Shown here one piece after another: positions 9,958 to 19,424 of a stretch of DNA of 64,000 nucleotides. The stretch's first letter is position 1. Each line of letters opens with the position of its first letter. The stretch covers positions 1,408,152-1,472,151 of the forward strand of contig NW_003314280.1 of assembly GCF_000143415.4 (NCBI RefSeq), in the 5' to 3' direction. This stretch comes from Selaginella moellendorffii (lineage: Eukaryota; Streptophyta; Lycopodiopsida; Selaginellales; Selaginellaceae). The notes under the pieces were generated by a model. The model had not been told where the DNA came from. It did no database searches and saw nothing but the letters and a program-made list of their open reading frames with translations. Made by a program: the position numbers and the translations under genes.

Positions 9958-11908
9958 ATGGCTGATCTGGAGCTGCTTCTATCGCTTCGGGACGAATGCG
10001 GCGAAGAGAAGGACAGCACAGGTATGATTTCTATGAATGGATCGAGCCGACATTGCGGCATTGTGATAGAAATCAAGGATCGATCGAACAGCGGTGAGAT
10101 TTTGCCGCGCCCTTCGACAGGCTATTGCTCCGATGAAGAGGAAAGGCCCAAGCCCGTGCTAAACATGTCCATTTTCAAGGATGTGCTGAAAAGCAGTGGA
10201 AGTTTAGTGAAATGCCCGCCGGCCTCTGTCGAGAAATCAAAGGGAGTTTCTGTGCAAAGCTTCGGATCAAACGGCAGTACACCAGATCTCGAAGTTCACT
10301 CTGGTCTTCGCATCAGGTAGAGTTTCTTTTGTTTTTCTTACATATGTTTTTTTCATACAGATAAGATGTTCTGCTTTACTTACGAATTTTTCTCTGGATC
10401 GCAGAAACAGATGTCTTAGCCGTGAGATGCTAACTACAAAGCTCATGGAGCTGCGATTCGTGAAGCTTGAAGCTCTCAAGTAAGCATTCTTTCATTCTAT
10501 TTCCTTGCCTCCCTTTACAGAGAATTTATCTTTCGTCAGGCATGCAGTCATTGGCGATGGTGTTAGAGGTTCTTGGGCAACAATTGCCGTTCTGTCAGAC
10601 AAGGGCCAACCCCGAGTGTCATCGAACTCGAAAAACTATGTCATTTGGAAGCTGTCTTGCCTGAACGAGTCTACCGTTTCCTTGTTTTTGTTTGGGGATG
10701 CTTATAAAGAACACTGGAAAGAGGCGGTCGGTAGTGTCATTGCGATTTTCGATGCTAAAGTTCGTCACGATGACAAGGTATATCTCAATGTGTTTTTTAG
10801 CCTTCTTGTTCTGACTTTGATTTCCCAGAAAGGCGATTTTAGCGTGAGCGTTGCTGATGTGAATCAATTGACAGTTGTGGGGACGTCACTGGATTTTGCC
10901 ATTTGTAACGGGAAGCGCAAAGATGGAGCTCCTTGCTCAGTACCGGTTAACAGGTGAGCTTATATCTCTCTGAACTGTTGATCTTCTAGAACTTATGTTG
11001 CAGGAAAGAGGGTGCATACTGTAAATTTCACGCTCTCGTAAGAACACTGAAATCTTTTTGGTGGTGTACTCACTGATTTACAGGCAGCACGCAAAAACTT
11101 GAGAAGTAAACGACCAGAGTTAAATGGCGGGTAATGTGCAGCATATGTTTTTCTCTTCTGTCTTTTCATTGTTTAAATGCTAAATTTCTCAGAAACCTTG
11201 CTACTGGATTGACCGGGTCGATGAGAAACCAGAATCGCGGAATGCAGTCCCTCAAGCACACTATAGAGAAATCACCGGAGCAGCCATTGAAGCGAGTAAA
11301 GCATCGGTCGTCTTTAGAGCTTTCTAAGATGCTGAGGTACTCTATGTTTGCTACAGACGCCGGCATTCTCATTACCCATATTCTTGTTTACAGCAATGGC
11401 GACAAAATGACGACACGAACGTCGTCGCAAGGTTTAAGATTTCTGGCTAGAATGACAGATAACAACGGTAGCGTTCTCTTTCTAACAATGAGAGTAACTG
11501 TGCACTGTGATTTTCAGAAGACAAAGAACTCTCCAGTTCCAACCAGAAGAAGAAACCGGCAGTATCAGATCGCAAGCCTTCCGACAAGAAGCAAGTGGAA
11601 GTTTCAAACAGGAGACCTTCTTGCAGGAAGGTCTCCTGTTTGAAACAGGAGAGAGATAGTGTATCGAGGTAATGCACTTTTCCTCCCTGGCTCCATCCAT
11701 TTCTCACTGGATTGTCTACTGCAGGCCTCCCTTGAAAGAGCTATCCAACTCGAGCAAAGATCGAGCACTCGGGAACGAGGTCGTGGAAATCGACTTGGAA
11801 GTGGAAGAGGATACGGACAATGCCATGGTAATTGTCACAAAACTCTACCTCATGTTTGTTTGGATTGACTTTCACCAGGCCCAGGCGATGTCGATATTTA
11901 AATCATAA
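9958..11908 (+). CDS. MCM10: Minichromosome maintenance protein 10
   Basis: Eleven exons: 9958-10316, 10405-10479, 10540-10777, 10829-10953, 11004-11037, 11084-11130, 11193-11336, 11394-11467, 11518-11668, 11725-11827, 11879-11908; phase is kept throughout, 459 aa. MCM10 binds single- and double-stranded DNA and activates the CMG helicase with Pol alpha. Seen: an acidic/Ser-rich N-terminal 130 residues, the OB fold (AVIGDGVRGSWATIAVLSDK ... YVIWKLSCLN...SLFLFGDAY), and the MCM10 zinc finger CNGKRKDGAPCSVPV...GAYCKFH (C-x9-C, then C-x2-H), followed by a basic, low-complexity C-terminal half. This matches the plant form, which lacks the long vertebrate C-terminal domain. Exon 9 contains a perfect 20-bp inverted repeat (see separate entry). 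The start is the first ATG after the E2F site. Confidence 0.92.
11601..11646. repeat. Perfect 20-bp inverted repeat inside MCM10 exon 9
   Basis: Bases 11601-11620 and 11627-11646 are exact reverse complements, separated by a 6-base loop (ttgcag). The element lies inside open coding sequence and is translated through without a stop. The repeat does not extend beyond 20 bp on either side. The loop and its flank (ttcttgcag) also look like a splice acceptor. Confidence 0.9.
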
Positions 11909-12289
11909 TCCGCGCAAAGCATGCATATCTCGAGAGGTAAAAATCACTCGCTTGCGTCGTTGGATTGCTTCAGCATTTTGTCGCAGGCCACCAAGAACCA
12001 ATGATCCAAAGCTTGCAAGCCACAAGAAATTCGCGTGGATATTTTTCTTCATACGAAACATCCCCAGGAAGAAGAAATTCTAGCGGCCGGAAAGCGCCTT
12101 ATCTAAGAGGGGAGGCTCTGCCACGCGTCATTCTTTTATTCGCGGCCAGGAGCCCACGTCATCGCGATTAGTGTAAACCCCCATTTTGACTTTAAGCTAA
12201 TGGCGCTCCTCTAGCTAGTAGCCATTTCTCTGCGGCAGTTCTTCCCTAGCCGCCGCGCTCCTCTCTCCGCCTCGATCGATCCGTCCGCC

Positions 12290-14084
12290 ATGGCCGCCAC
12301 GGCAGCCGCCGCCTCATCGCAGCTCATCTCGCCCGCGGCGTCGCTCGGATCGGCGTCGTCCTCGTCGAGCTCGTCGAGCAATCGCGCCGGATTCAGGTCT
12401 TTCAGGCTCCAGTCCTTCAGCGGCCTCGTCGCCGGGCGCAGGGATGTGCGCAAGCTGGGCGCATTGGATCAGCACCAGGATTTCGTGGCGGCCGTGGCAT
12501 CCCTGGTGAGCAGAGGCCATGGGCGGGGCAGCCGCGGCGTGGTGTGCATGGCCAAGAAGAGCGTCGGCGATCTCAAGGAGGCGGATTTAAAAGGCAAGCG
12601 CGTCTTCGTGAGGGCCGATCTCAACGTCCCCTTGGATGGCGATCTCAAGATCACCGACGATACGAGGATTCGTGCCGCCGTGCCGACGATCAAGTATCTC
12701 ATCAGCAATGGAGCAAAGGTCATCCTCTCGAGCCATCTGGTAAGTTTTTTCTTCTTCTAGTTTCGATAGATGGAAAGAATTTCTCGAAGCTTTTCCCATC
12801 CTTGCTTTTCTCTCTTATAGGGACGTCCGAAAGGTGTTACTGACAAGTATCGGCTTACTCCTCTTGTTCCAAGGCTCTCAGAGCTTCTCGGCATCAAGGC
12901 AAGCTTGTTTTCTCAAGTGTTTTTATTGAATGAGCTCTTTTTTGTTTCTTCAGGTCGAGAAAGCCGACGATTCGATTGGTCCGGAAGTCGAGAAGAAGGT
13001 TGCTGCTTTGCCCGACGGTGGGGTGCTGCTTCTCGAGAATGTAAGATTCTATCCCGAGGAGGAGAAGAATGTCCCCGAGCACGCACAGAAGCTGGCAGCA
13101 GTGGCTGATTTGTACGTGAACGATGCTTTTGGTACCGCTCACAGAGCTCATGCTTCTACCGAGGGCGTGACCAAGTTCCTCAAGCCCTCCGTGGCTGGAT
13201 TCCTCTTGCAAAAGGTAGATTTTCTTTTCCTTTTTCCCAATGCTTCCCTGAGTTGACGACGAATTTGCCAGGAGCTCGACTACCTTGATGGAGCTGTGTC
13301 GAATCCTAAACGACCATTTGCTGCCATCGTTGGAGGCTCCAAGGTGTCGTCCAAGATTGGAGTGATTGAATCCCTGTTGGAGAAATGCAACATCTTGTTA
13401 CTCGGAGGAGGAATGATCTTCACCTTCTACAAAGCGCAGGGCCTCTCTGTGGGATCCTCACTCGTTGAGGAGGATAAGATCGACCTGGCAAAATCCCTGA
13501 TGAGGACGGCCAAGGACAAAGGTGTCTCCTTGCTCCTTCCCACAGACGTGGTGGTGGCTGACAAGTTCGCAGCAGACGCGAACAGCAAGGTAGAGTCTCC
13601 TGGCACCAATTTTCCAACGTCCGACTAAATTTTCTCTCTTGTTCTTCCACAGATCGTACCATCGACAGCAATCCCCGATGGCTGGATGGGTCTCGATATC
13701 GGGCCCGACTCTGTGAAGACGTTCAACGAGGCATTGGACACCACCAAGACCGTCATCTGGAACGGGCCCATGGGAGTGTTCGAGTTTGACAAGTTCGCGG
13801 TTGGCACGGAGGTAAAAGAACGCTTTTGCGAACTTCCAACGATCTAAGAACTTTTCCCTTGTTTTTCGCAGGCTGTTGCGAAGAAGCTGGCGGAGCTTAG
13901 CGGCAAAGGTGTGACTACAATCATCGGCGGAGGTGATTCCGTGGCGGCCGTGGAGAAAGTCGGGGTCGCGGATAAGATGAGCCACATATCAACCGGGGGT
14001 GGTGCTAGTTTGGAGCTGCTCGAAGGCAAAGTTCTTCCTGGCGTCGCTGCTCTTGACGAGGCGGTAGCGGCAGTCACGGTGTAG
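12290..14084 (+). CDS. PGK: Plastid phosphoglycerate kinase
   Basis: Six exons: 12290-12739, 12821-12898, 12954-13214, 13272-13589, 13653-13811, 13872-14084; 492 aa. The enzyme transfers phosphate between ATP and 3-phosphoglycerate in the Calvin cycle and glycolysis. The first about 85 residues are Ala/Ser-rich with few acidic residues and end in a VVCMAKK boundary, a typical chloroplast transit peptide. The mature enzyme starts at SVGDL and has the hallmark [43 protein letters not shown] and [11 protein letters not shown] motifs. Exon 2 ends ATCAAG followed by GCAAGC: the intron 12899-12953 is a GC-AG intron, since no GT keeps phase. A GT just after the stop (about 14087) could start a 3'-UTR intron. 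Confidence 0.95.
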
Positions 14085-16171
14085 GAGGTAATGCTCTACC
14101 GTTTCTACATTTTTCTCCTCTCTTTGTTTTGGCTCCAATAAGCTGGGCAACTGTAACTTATCTTAACTCGGCAGCAGCGATGATCTTGAGCTCTCAGCGC
14201 CAGCATCTAAAAATCCACAAGAAGAAAATTCTTGGAACTCGCCGATTCTTCGTGGTTCTATCCTTAAAACCCAAGCAAAACCTATAAGAGAAATCATGTG
14301 AATGGCTTTGCTTACCTTCATGGAGGGCAAACTTTTGCAAAGGAAGTCCCATTGTTTATTGTTGTCCAATATGTTAAATTATTCTATCACGATAGATTCC
14401 TGGATTAGATTAATAATTCGTACTTGAAGAAAGCCAATATTTATATGTTGTCCAAGCTATGAAGGACAGCAATGTCATTCTTTTGTGCTTTTAAACATAA
14501 TAACATCAATTCAGCCAGAGATCTTTCTATGGACCCTCTCTGGATGGGAGTGGCAATGAAGTTTCTATGGTTGTGGGAGCACACGTATGTCAATGGAGAT
14601 AAACATACACATTATTGAAGCCTATAGCCTGTTCATGAAGAGCCCGAGAGTGGTCAAGTTTCACAGAGGTATGTTCTAGGTAATAAGTTCAGGCTGGTTG
14701 AGATTGATCTTCAGATCGGTGATTTTACTTGCCACCATGCCAATGCTGTTTCAACCCAATAGTGTGTCAATTGATGAAGTGATGGTTTGGAACAAAAGGT
14801 AATTACGAAAAGAGTATTTCGGGTCTGGGAACAAAGGTTGACATTTATGTGCCTAATTCTAGATGAAATCCGACTAGTTCCCCAAGAAGAAATGCTTCTG
14901 GTGCAAATTCTTTGTCCTGCACTTCCGACTGAATCGGCTGTGCCAGAAGGCAGCTACTGAGAACAAAGTGCCCGGTTTTCTGTAAAGGAGGAAGCTTCAA
15001 ACCTCGTTCCGAGTTGCAGGAGACATCTTCGAGTCAACGACCTCCATAGACGTGTCCTGCAACAACCTCAGCGGCGACATTCCAGCGGACTCGGGAAAAC
15101 TGGTTGCTCTGAGGAACTTGAACATGGCTTTCAACAATTTCGATGGTTCCATACCCAGTGAGCTCGGTCATGGAATCTCTGGATCTGCCTAATATAATCA
15201 CCTTCAAGGGGGCATTCCATCGCAGCTCACACTCTTGAGCTTTCTGGCTTACTTCAACGTCTCCAGCAACCAACTAAGTGGCAACTTCAGCCTTTCCAAT
15301 CTATGAGCACCGTGTAGGATATCATGCCGGGAAACAGCATCTTGCTCTCATCCCAAGCCTGTCTCCAGTTGACGTAAACAGAGTCTCCAAACAAACTGCT
15401 CCATTGCTCAAATATCTGCCACGAATTTAAGATCCTTGGAAACATCGATGCTGCTGCTGCTGGTCAACTCCTCCCGTAATGTTCTTGACAAGCTTAAAAA
15501 GAAAAAAATCTTCCTAGCGCCGTGCCACACACACTTGCTGGTTGGAGTTTGACCACTGTCTGCACACTTTCTAATTGTCTATAGGCTGCAGCTTACCAAT
15601 TAATTGGGGATTGAACCTGAACATCGTATCCAGAAGACTGCTCAGGTATTCGACACTTCGGGATCCGTGGAAGCAGGATGCGTTTCCATGGCAGGAATAT
15701 TTTTCCGTATTTTAGATTTCTTTAAACTTTTTAACTTCCAATAAAACAACCTGTCTTGCATGAAGATTTTAGGACAATGATCTGCCTACGATTTATTCTG
15801 GTCCAATTTCATGTTTGACTCTTAATTAAGAGCGGCGAAATAAGATTACAAACTGTCCAAAACATAGTGGTCCTTGGCCATGACTGACCAGTGATCAAGT
15901 CTGGGACGTCCGATAAGACTGCTGACTGAATTAAGACTTGAATGTGTTGTTTCTTGACGGACTCTGTCATTTTTTGGTGATGTTTTGCTTTCAAACTCAA
16001 AGTCATTCTACATGTGACGATCACTCAGTTTCACTATTTCTTGAAATTTCATGAAATATAATAATATTTACTTAAGAGTGGTTATCTTGAAATTTTATGA
16101 ATCATTGAAATATAAGAATCTATTAATAAGACATACTTAAGAGTCTCCTAATAGGCCGAGATGAACAAAGC
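14085..16171. other. 2-kb sparse intergenic region
   Basis: No intact gene was found between PGK and PPR gene 2. The only recognisable piece is the LRR relic at 15028-15305. The rest, especially 15700-16150, is AT-rich with many stops. The final 100 bases are the likely leader of the next gene. Confidence 0.6.
15028..15305 (+). pseudogene. Leucine-rich repeat gene fragment
   Basis: Two stretches in different frames read as consecutive plant LRRs: SIDVSCNNLSGDIPADSGKL, then LRNLNMAFNNFDGSIPSELG, then (after a frame change and a stop near 15190) NHLQGGIPSQLTLLSFLAY and FNVSSNQLSGNF. The consensus NxLSGxIPxxLxxLxxLxxLxLxxN belongs to LRR receptor kinases and receptor-like proteins. No signal peptide, membrane span or kinase domain is found nearby, so this is a 3' ectodomain piece left from a lost gene or a fragment carried by duplication. 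Confidence 0.75.
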
Positions 16172-18019
16172 ATGCGCTCATGCTTGGATGATCTCGTTCG
16201 TCTCGCAAACAGTGCAAGTCCCTCCACTGCCGAGCATGTCGAAGCCCAGATTTTGTCTCTTGGAAACTCCACATTCCTGCGCAATGTGCTCGTCCAAATG
16301 CACGGCAACTGCGGGAATACATGCCGTGCACGTCAGCTGTTCGATTCCGCGCCCCAGAAAGACAGCTACTCGTGGAATTTCATGCTCAGGGCATATGCCC
16401 GAAACGGGCATGTGGACGAGGCAAAGTCGCTCTTTGATTCCATGCCAGAATGGGATCTCGTCTCGTCCACAATCATGCTCAAAGTATTTGCAGATGCCGA
16501 GAATATCGAACTTGCCGAGGACATGTTTAACTCCATGCAGGTCAAAGATCCCATCTCATACAATGTCATGATATCTGCATATGCCGAAGTTGGGCAAATT
16601 GGAAGAGCAAAGACACTCTTTAATGTCATGCCTTTTCGGAATGCTGCTTCATGGACCACAATCCTCACCGTGTACTGTCGCAACTTTAGCATTGATGATT
16701 CTAAAACACTGTTTGAATCCATGCCCAGGCCGGACCTTATTGCATGGAATGCCATGCTCTCAGCATATGCCGCAGCCGGGGATTTACTATCTACGAAAGC
16801 TCTGTTTGAGAGAATGCCAGCGTGGGATCTTGCGTCCTTTACGCTTCACTTGTCTGTACTCATCCAAGCCAAGGATCGGGATCGGGCGGAGAAATGGTAT
16901 CGATCTCTACCGGAGTACGACATTGTGTCTTGCACGGCAATGCTGGAAGCATATGCCCAGAATGGGCATCTGGAAGATTCTAAGAGTTTGTTTGACAGTA
17001 TGCCACACCGGAGTATGGTGTCGTGGGCGGCAATGCTAGAGGCATATGCCGTACATGGGAAAATTGCAGAGGCTAGATGCTTGTTTGGAGACATGAGGGA
17101 ATGCGATCTCTTCTCTGTGGCGACAATGATTTCTGCCTTCTCGAGGAGTGGCGATGTGGGATCGGCCAGGCGTCTGTTTGATGCAATGCCGGATCACAAC
17201 CAGGTTTCCTGGAACGCAATTCTGAATGCTTACGCTCACAATGGTCTCTGTGACCGAGCGAAGGAAGTACTTGATCGGATGCCTCGGCGCGATCTGATCT
17301 CCTGGACCGGGATGATAGGCTGTTATGCCCAAAGTGGGCATCTGGAAGCTGCTAGGGGCGTGTTTCTTGGAATGCCGTACAGGGATTTGATCTGCTGGAA
17401 CATTATGCTTCTTGCATACTCTCAAATGCAAAGTCTTGTCGAGACTCATGAACTCTTTAACAGCATGCCAGATGCAAACCAGGTGTCCTGGAACATCCTC
17501 CTCTCCGCATATGCCCAGAAAGGGCATACTGCGAAATCAACTTCGCTCTTTCACCGCATTCCAGACCGAAACCTCGTCTCCTGGAACACGATGCTGTCCA
17601 TGCACGCGCACGATTTCGACGTCGCGCTCGAGTTTTTCCAGAGAATGCTGGCCGAGGGCCTTGAGCCCGACGACATCTCGTTCACTGCGTTGCTCGTTGG
17701 ATGCGTCCACACCGGCGACTTGAAGATGGCGAGGGGCATCTGCCAAGGCATGAGCCGAGACCACGGTTTGGTCGCGACCAAGCAGCAGTTCGGCTGCATG
17801 GTAGACCTCTTGAGCAAGTCCGGCTACCTCCAATCTGCGAGGGATCTGATGAGAAGCATGCCTTTCGAGCCAGATGGTTTCGAGTGGATCTGCTTGCTTG
17901 GAGCGCCAGGGGACGTTGGAGTTGACAGAGCTGGAGCTGCCAACGAGGTGACTAGATTGGATCCCAGCAACGGAGCACCATATGTGCTCCTGGCAAACGC
18001 AAGACTAGCCACAGCTTGA
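16172..18019 (+). CDS. PLS-class pentatricopeptide repeat protein 2
   Basis: Single exon, 615 aa. About 16 tandem PPR units fill residues 30-520, with the recurrent W-N-xML-AYAQ-GH-x-x-x-A pattern and -FDSMP- helices. The C-terminus (about 540-615: GFEWICLLGAPGD, A.EVTRLDPSNGAPYVLLANA) looks like a short E domain that stops without E+ or DYW. Its role is presumably site-specific organellar RNA editing or processing, through recognition only. Four exact ATGCCC-N5-GGGCAT inverted repeats lie inside its repeats (16395-16411, 16953-16969, 17325-17341, 17511-17527). The start at 16172 is the first ATG of the open frame; no obvious transit peptide is visible, as in PPR 1. Confidence 0.92.
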   Translation: MRSCLDDLVRLANSASPSTAEHVEAQILSLGNSTFLRNVLVQMHGNCGNTCRARQLFDSAPQKDSYSWNFMLRAYARNGHVDEAKSLFDSMPEWDLVSSTIMLKVFADAENIELAEDMFNSMQVKDPISYNVMISAYAEVGQIGRAKTLFNVMPFRNAASWTTILTVYCRNFSIDDSKTLFESMPRPDLIAWNAMLSAYAAAGDLLSTKALFERMPAWDLASFTLHLSVLIQAKDRDRAEKWYRSLPEYDIVSCTAMLEAYAQNGHLEDSKSLFDSMPHRSMVSWAAMLEAYAVHGKIAEARCLFGDMRECDLFSVATMISAFSRSGDVGSARRLFDAMPDHNQVSWNAILNAYAHNGLCDRAKEVLDRMPRRDLISWTGMIGCYAQSGHLEAARGVFLGMPYRDLICWNIMLLAYSQMQSLVETHELFNSMPDANQVSWNILLSAYAQKGHTAKSTSLFHRIPDRNLVSWNTMLSMHAHDFDVALEFFQRMLAEGLEPDDISFTALLVGCVHTGDLKMARGICQGMSRDHGLVATKQQFGCMVDLLSKSGYLQSARDLMRSMPFEPDGFEWICLLGAPGDVGVDRAGAANEVTRLDPSNGAPYVLLANARLATA

Positions 18020-18125
18020 AAGCTTACCACGCGTGTTCCAACCATTGTGATACAGTGCTGGACTACTGGCTTCTAGCGTGAAATCTATGTACCTTTGGAG
18101 AAGCTTACTTACGTTCATGGATGGA

Positions 18126-18821
18126 TCACGTATGCTTGGGCAGCGAGTTGATGAACGCGTTGTACGAGGAGTCGAGATCGAAGAGGAGCTGGCGCGCCTG
18201 CTGCTCCGTGAGCTCGTCCGAGGCGCCCATCTTGTTGAGCTTGGCGATCCAGTCCCGCGTCTTCACCTTGCCCTCGAAGTCGGCGGTGAGCTGCGGCACC
18301 CGGTTGAGCGCCGAGAGGAGGTCCAGCAGCAGCGGGTGGATCTGATCCACCGCCACCATGTTGAGCTTGAGCGAGTCCATGGCGGTGATGTAGTGCTGGA
18401 CGCACTCGGCCACCGCCACCGCGGTGGCGCCGGCGTCGAAGGACGAGGAGGTGGCGCTCTTGTGCTCCACCGTGGCGGGGATGCCCGAGACGAGCAGCCG
18501 GTTGTGCGCGGCGGGGCAGTCCATCTTGTAGGCGGCCATGAAGCGGTCCACGTCGGGCACCACGTCGCGCAGCGCGTTCTTGAGCGTCCGGAACTGCGCG
18601 ATGAGCTTGGTGCACCACGGCTCGTAGTCCCGCGCGCTCATCGCGTCGCGCACGTACGCCTTCTCCAGCTTCTCCGTCGTCTTGATGATGGCGAAGAGAT
18701 CCGCGAAGTTCTCGAACATCTCGCGCTCGCGCTTGTCGGACCACAGCTTCACCTCTTGCTGGTGCTGGTGGTGCTGGAGCTGATGCTGCTGCTGCTGCTG
18801 CGGATGGAGCGGGTACGCCAT
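18126..18821 (-). CDS. VPS28: ESCRT-I subunit VPS28
   Basis: Intronless, 231 aa. VPS28 is the core adaptor of ESCRT-I; it holds VPS23 and VPS37 and passes ubiquitinated cargo to ESCRT-II on late endosomes. After a Gln/His-rich N-terminal tail (residues 1-22) comes the conserved N-terminal helical core (VKLWSDKREREMFENFADLFAIIKTTEKLEKAYVRD, Y..C.KLI.QFRT). A variable linker follows, then the C-terminal four-helix bundle (DSLKLNMVAVDQIHPLLLDLLSALN ... RDWIAKLNKMGASDELTEQQARQLLFDLDSSYNAF). Length matches plant VPS28 (about 210 aa plus the Q-rich tail). The gene is strongly GC-rich, which opens long antisense frames on the other strand. Confidence 0.95.
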   Translation of the reverse strand: MAYPLHPQQQQQHQLQHHQHQQEVKLWSDKREREMFENFADLFAIIKTTEKLEKAYVRDAMSARDYEPWCTKLIAQFRTLKNALRDVVPDVDRFMAAYKMDCPAAHNRLLVSGIPATVEHKSATSSSFDAGATAVAVAECVQHYITAMDSLKLNMVAVDQIHPLLLDLLSALNRVPQLTADFEGKVKTRDWIAKLNKMGASDELTEQQARQLLFDLDSSYNAFINSLPKHT

Positions 18822-19424
18822 TTCTTCCTCTTCCGCGATCCTGCCCTAACCCTAACACTCCACGAAGAGCCCTAAACTTTAGGACCGGCCATGGCCAAAA
18901 CGTTTGGACCACACTGTACGGGTTATAATGGTGGTAGCTCCCCAGTTCGCGTCGCGTGGGACTCCACAGACAAGGCACAAGCGGCCACTATGCGCGTTTT
19001 CGCGCATTTGTCGTACTAACACGACGCGCAGATGCTTGGGGAAAAAAAAAGTGGCCACGCAAATAAAACTATGGACAATCCAATTAAAAGCGCGAGTAAA
19101 CAGCCTCGAGTTCCCATGATCCCTGGAAGTTCAGCAATCAATCCTTGCTTTACTTTTCTTTGCTTTGCTGATTTTCTTGCATGCTTGCTTCTTGGTTGAT
19201 GGACACCCGCCGCTCAAAGTCAAGACTCTCCACGATTTCTTTTCTTTTTTGCTTGCTAGCAAGCATGCTTTGTTGACTAAAATCGCAGGAAGTCGCTGCT
19301 TTCGATCAGCCGATGCTAGTTGGATTCATTGGTAGCTGCTGCAGCAAAAGGATGGAATTAGATTCTTCTTCGATTGAGTAGATTACCGGATCCGCCAGAG
19401 GGGAGAGCTCGCTCGGAGCTGGAG
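18822..19424. other. Divergent promoter region of VPS28 and the fucosyltransferase
   Basis: About 600 bp between the two divergent ATGs. Next to VPS28 there are telomere-like words (ccctaaccctaac, about 18842-18854; ccctaaac, about 18870), the telobox type common in plant housekeeping promoters. Nearer the fucosyltransferase are pyrimidine-rich runs and nested copies of gcatgcttgctt/gcttgct. No coding signal. Confidence 0.5.

Noticed and set aside
18078-18875. 265-residue plus-strand open frame over the VPS28 gene
   Set aside because: It is the exact antisense of VPS28; composition (Arg/His/Val runs) follows from GC-rich codons and no family motif is present.
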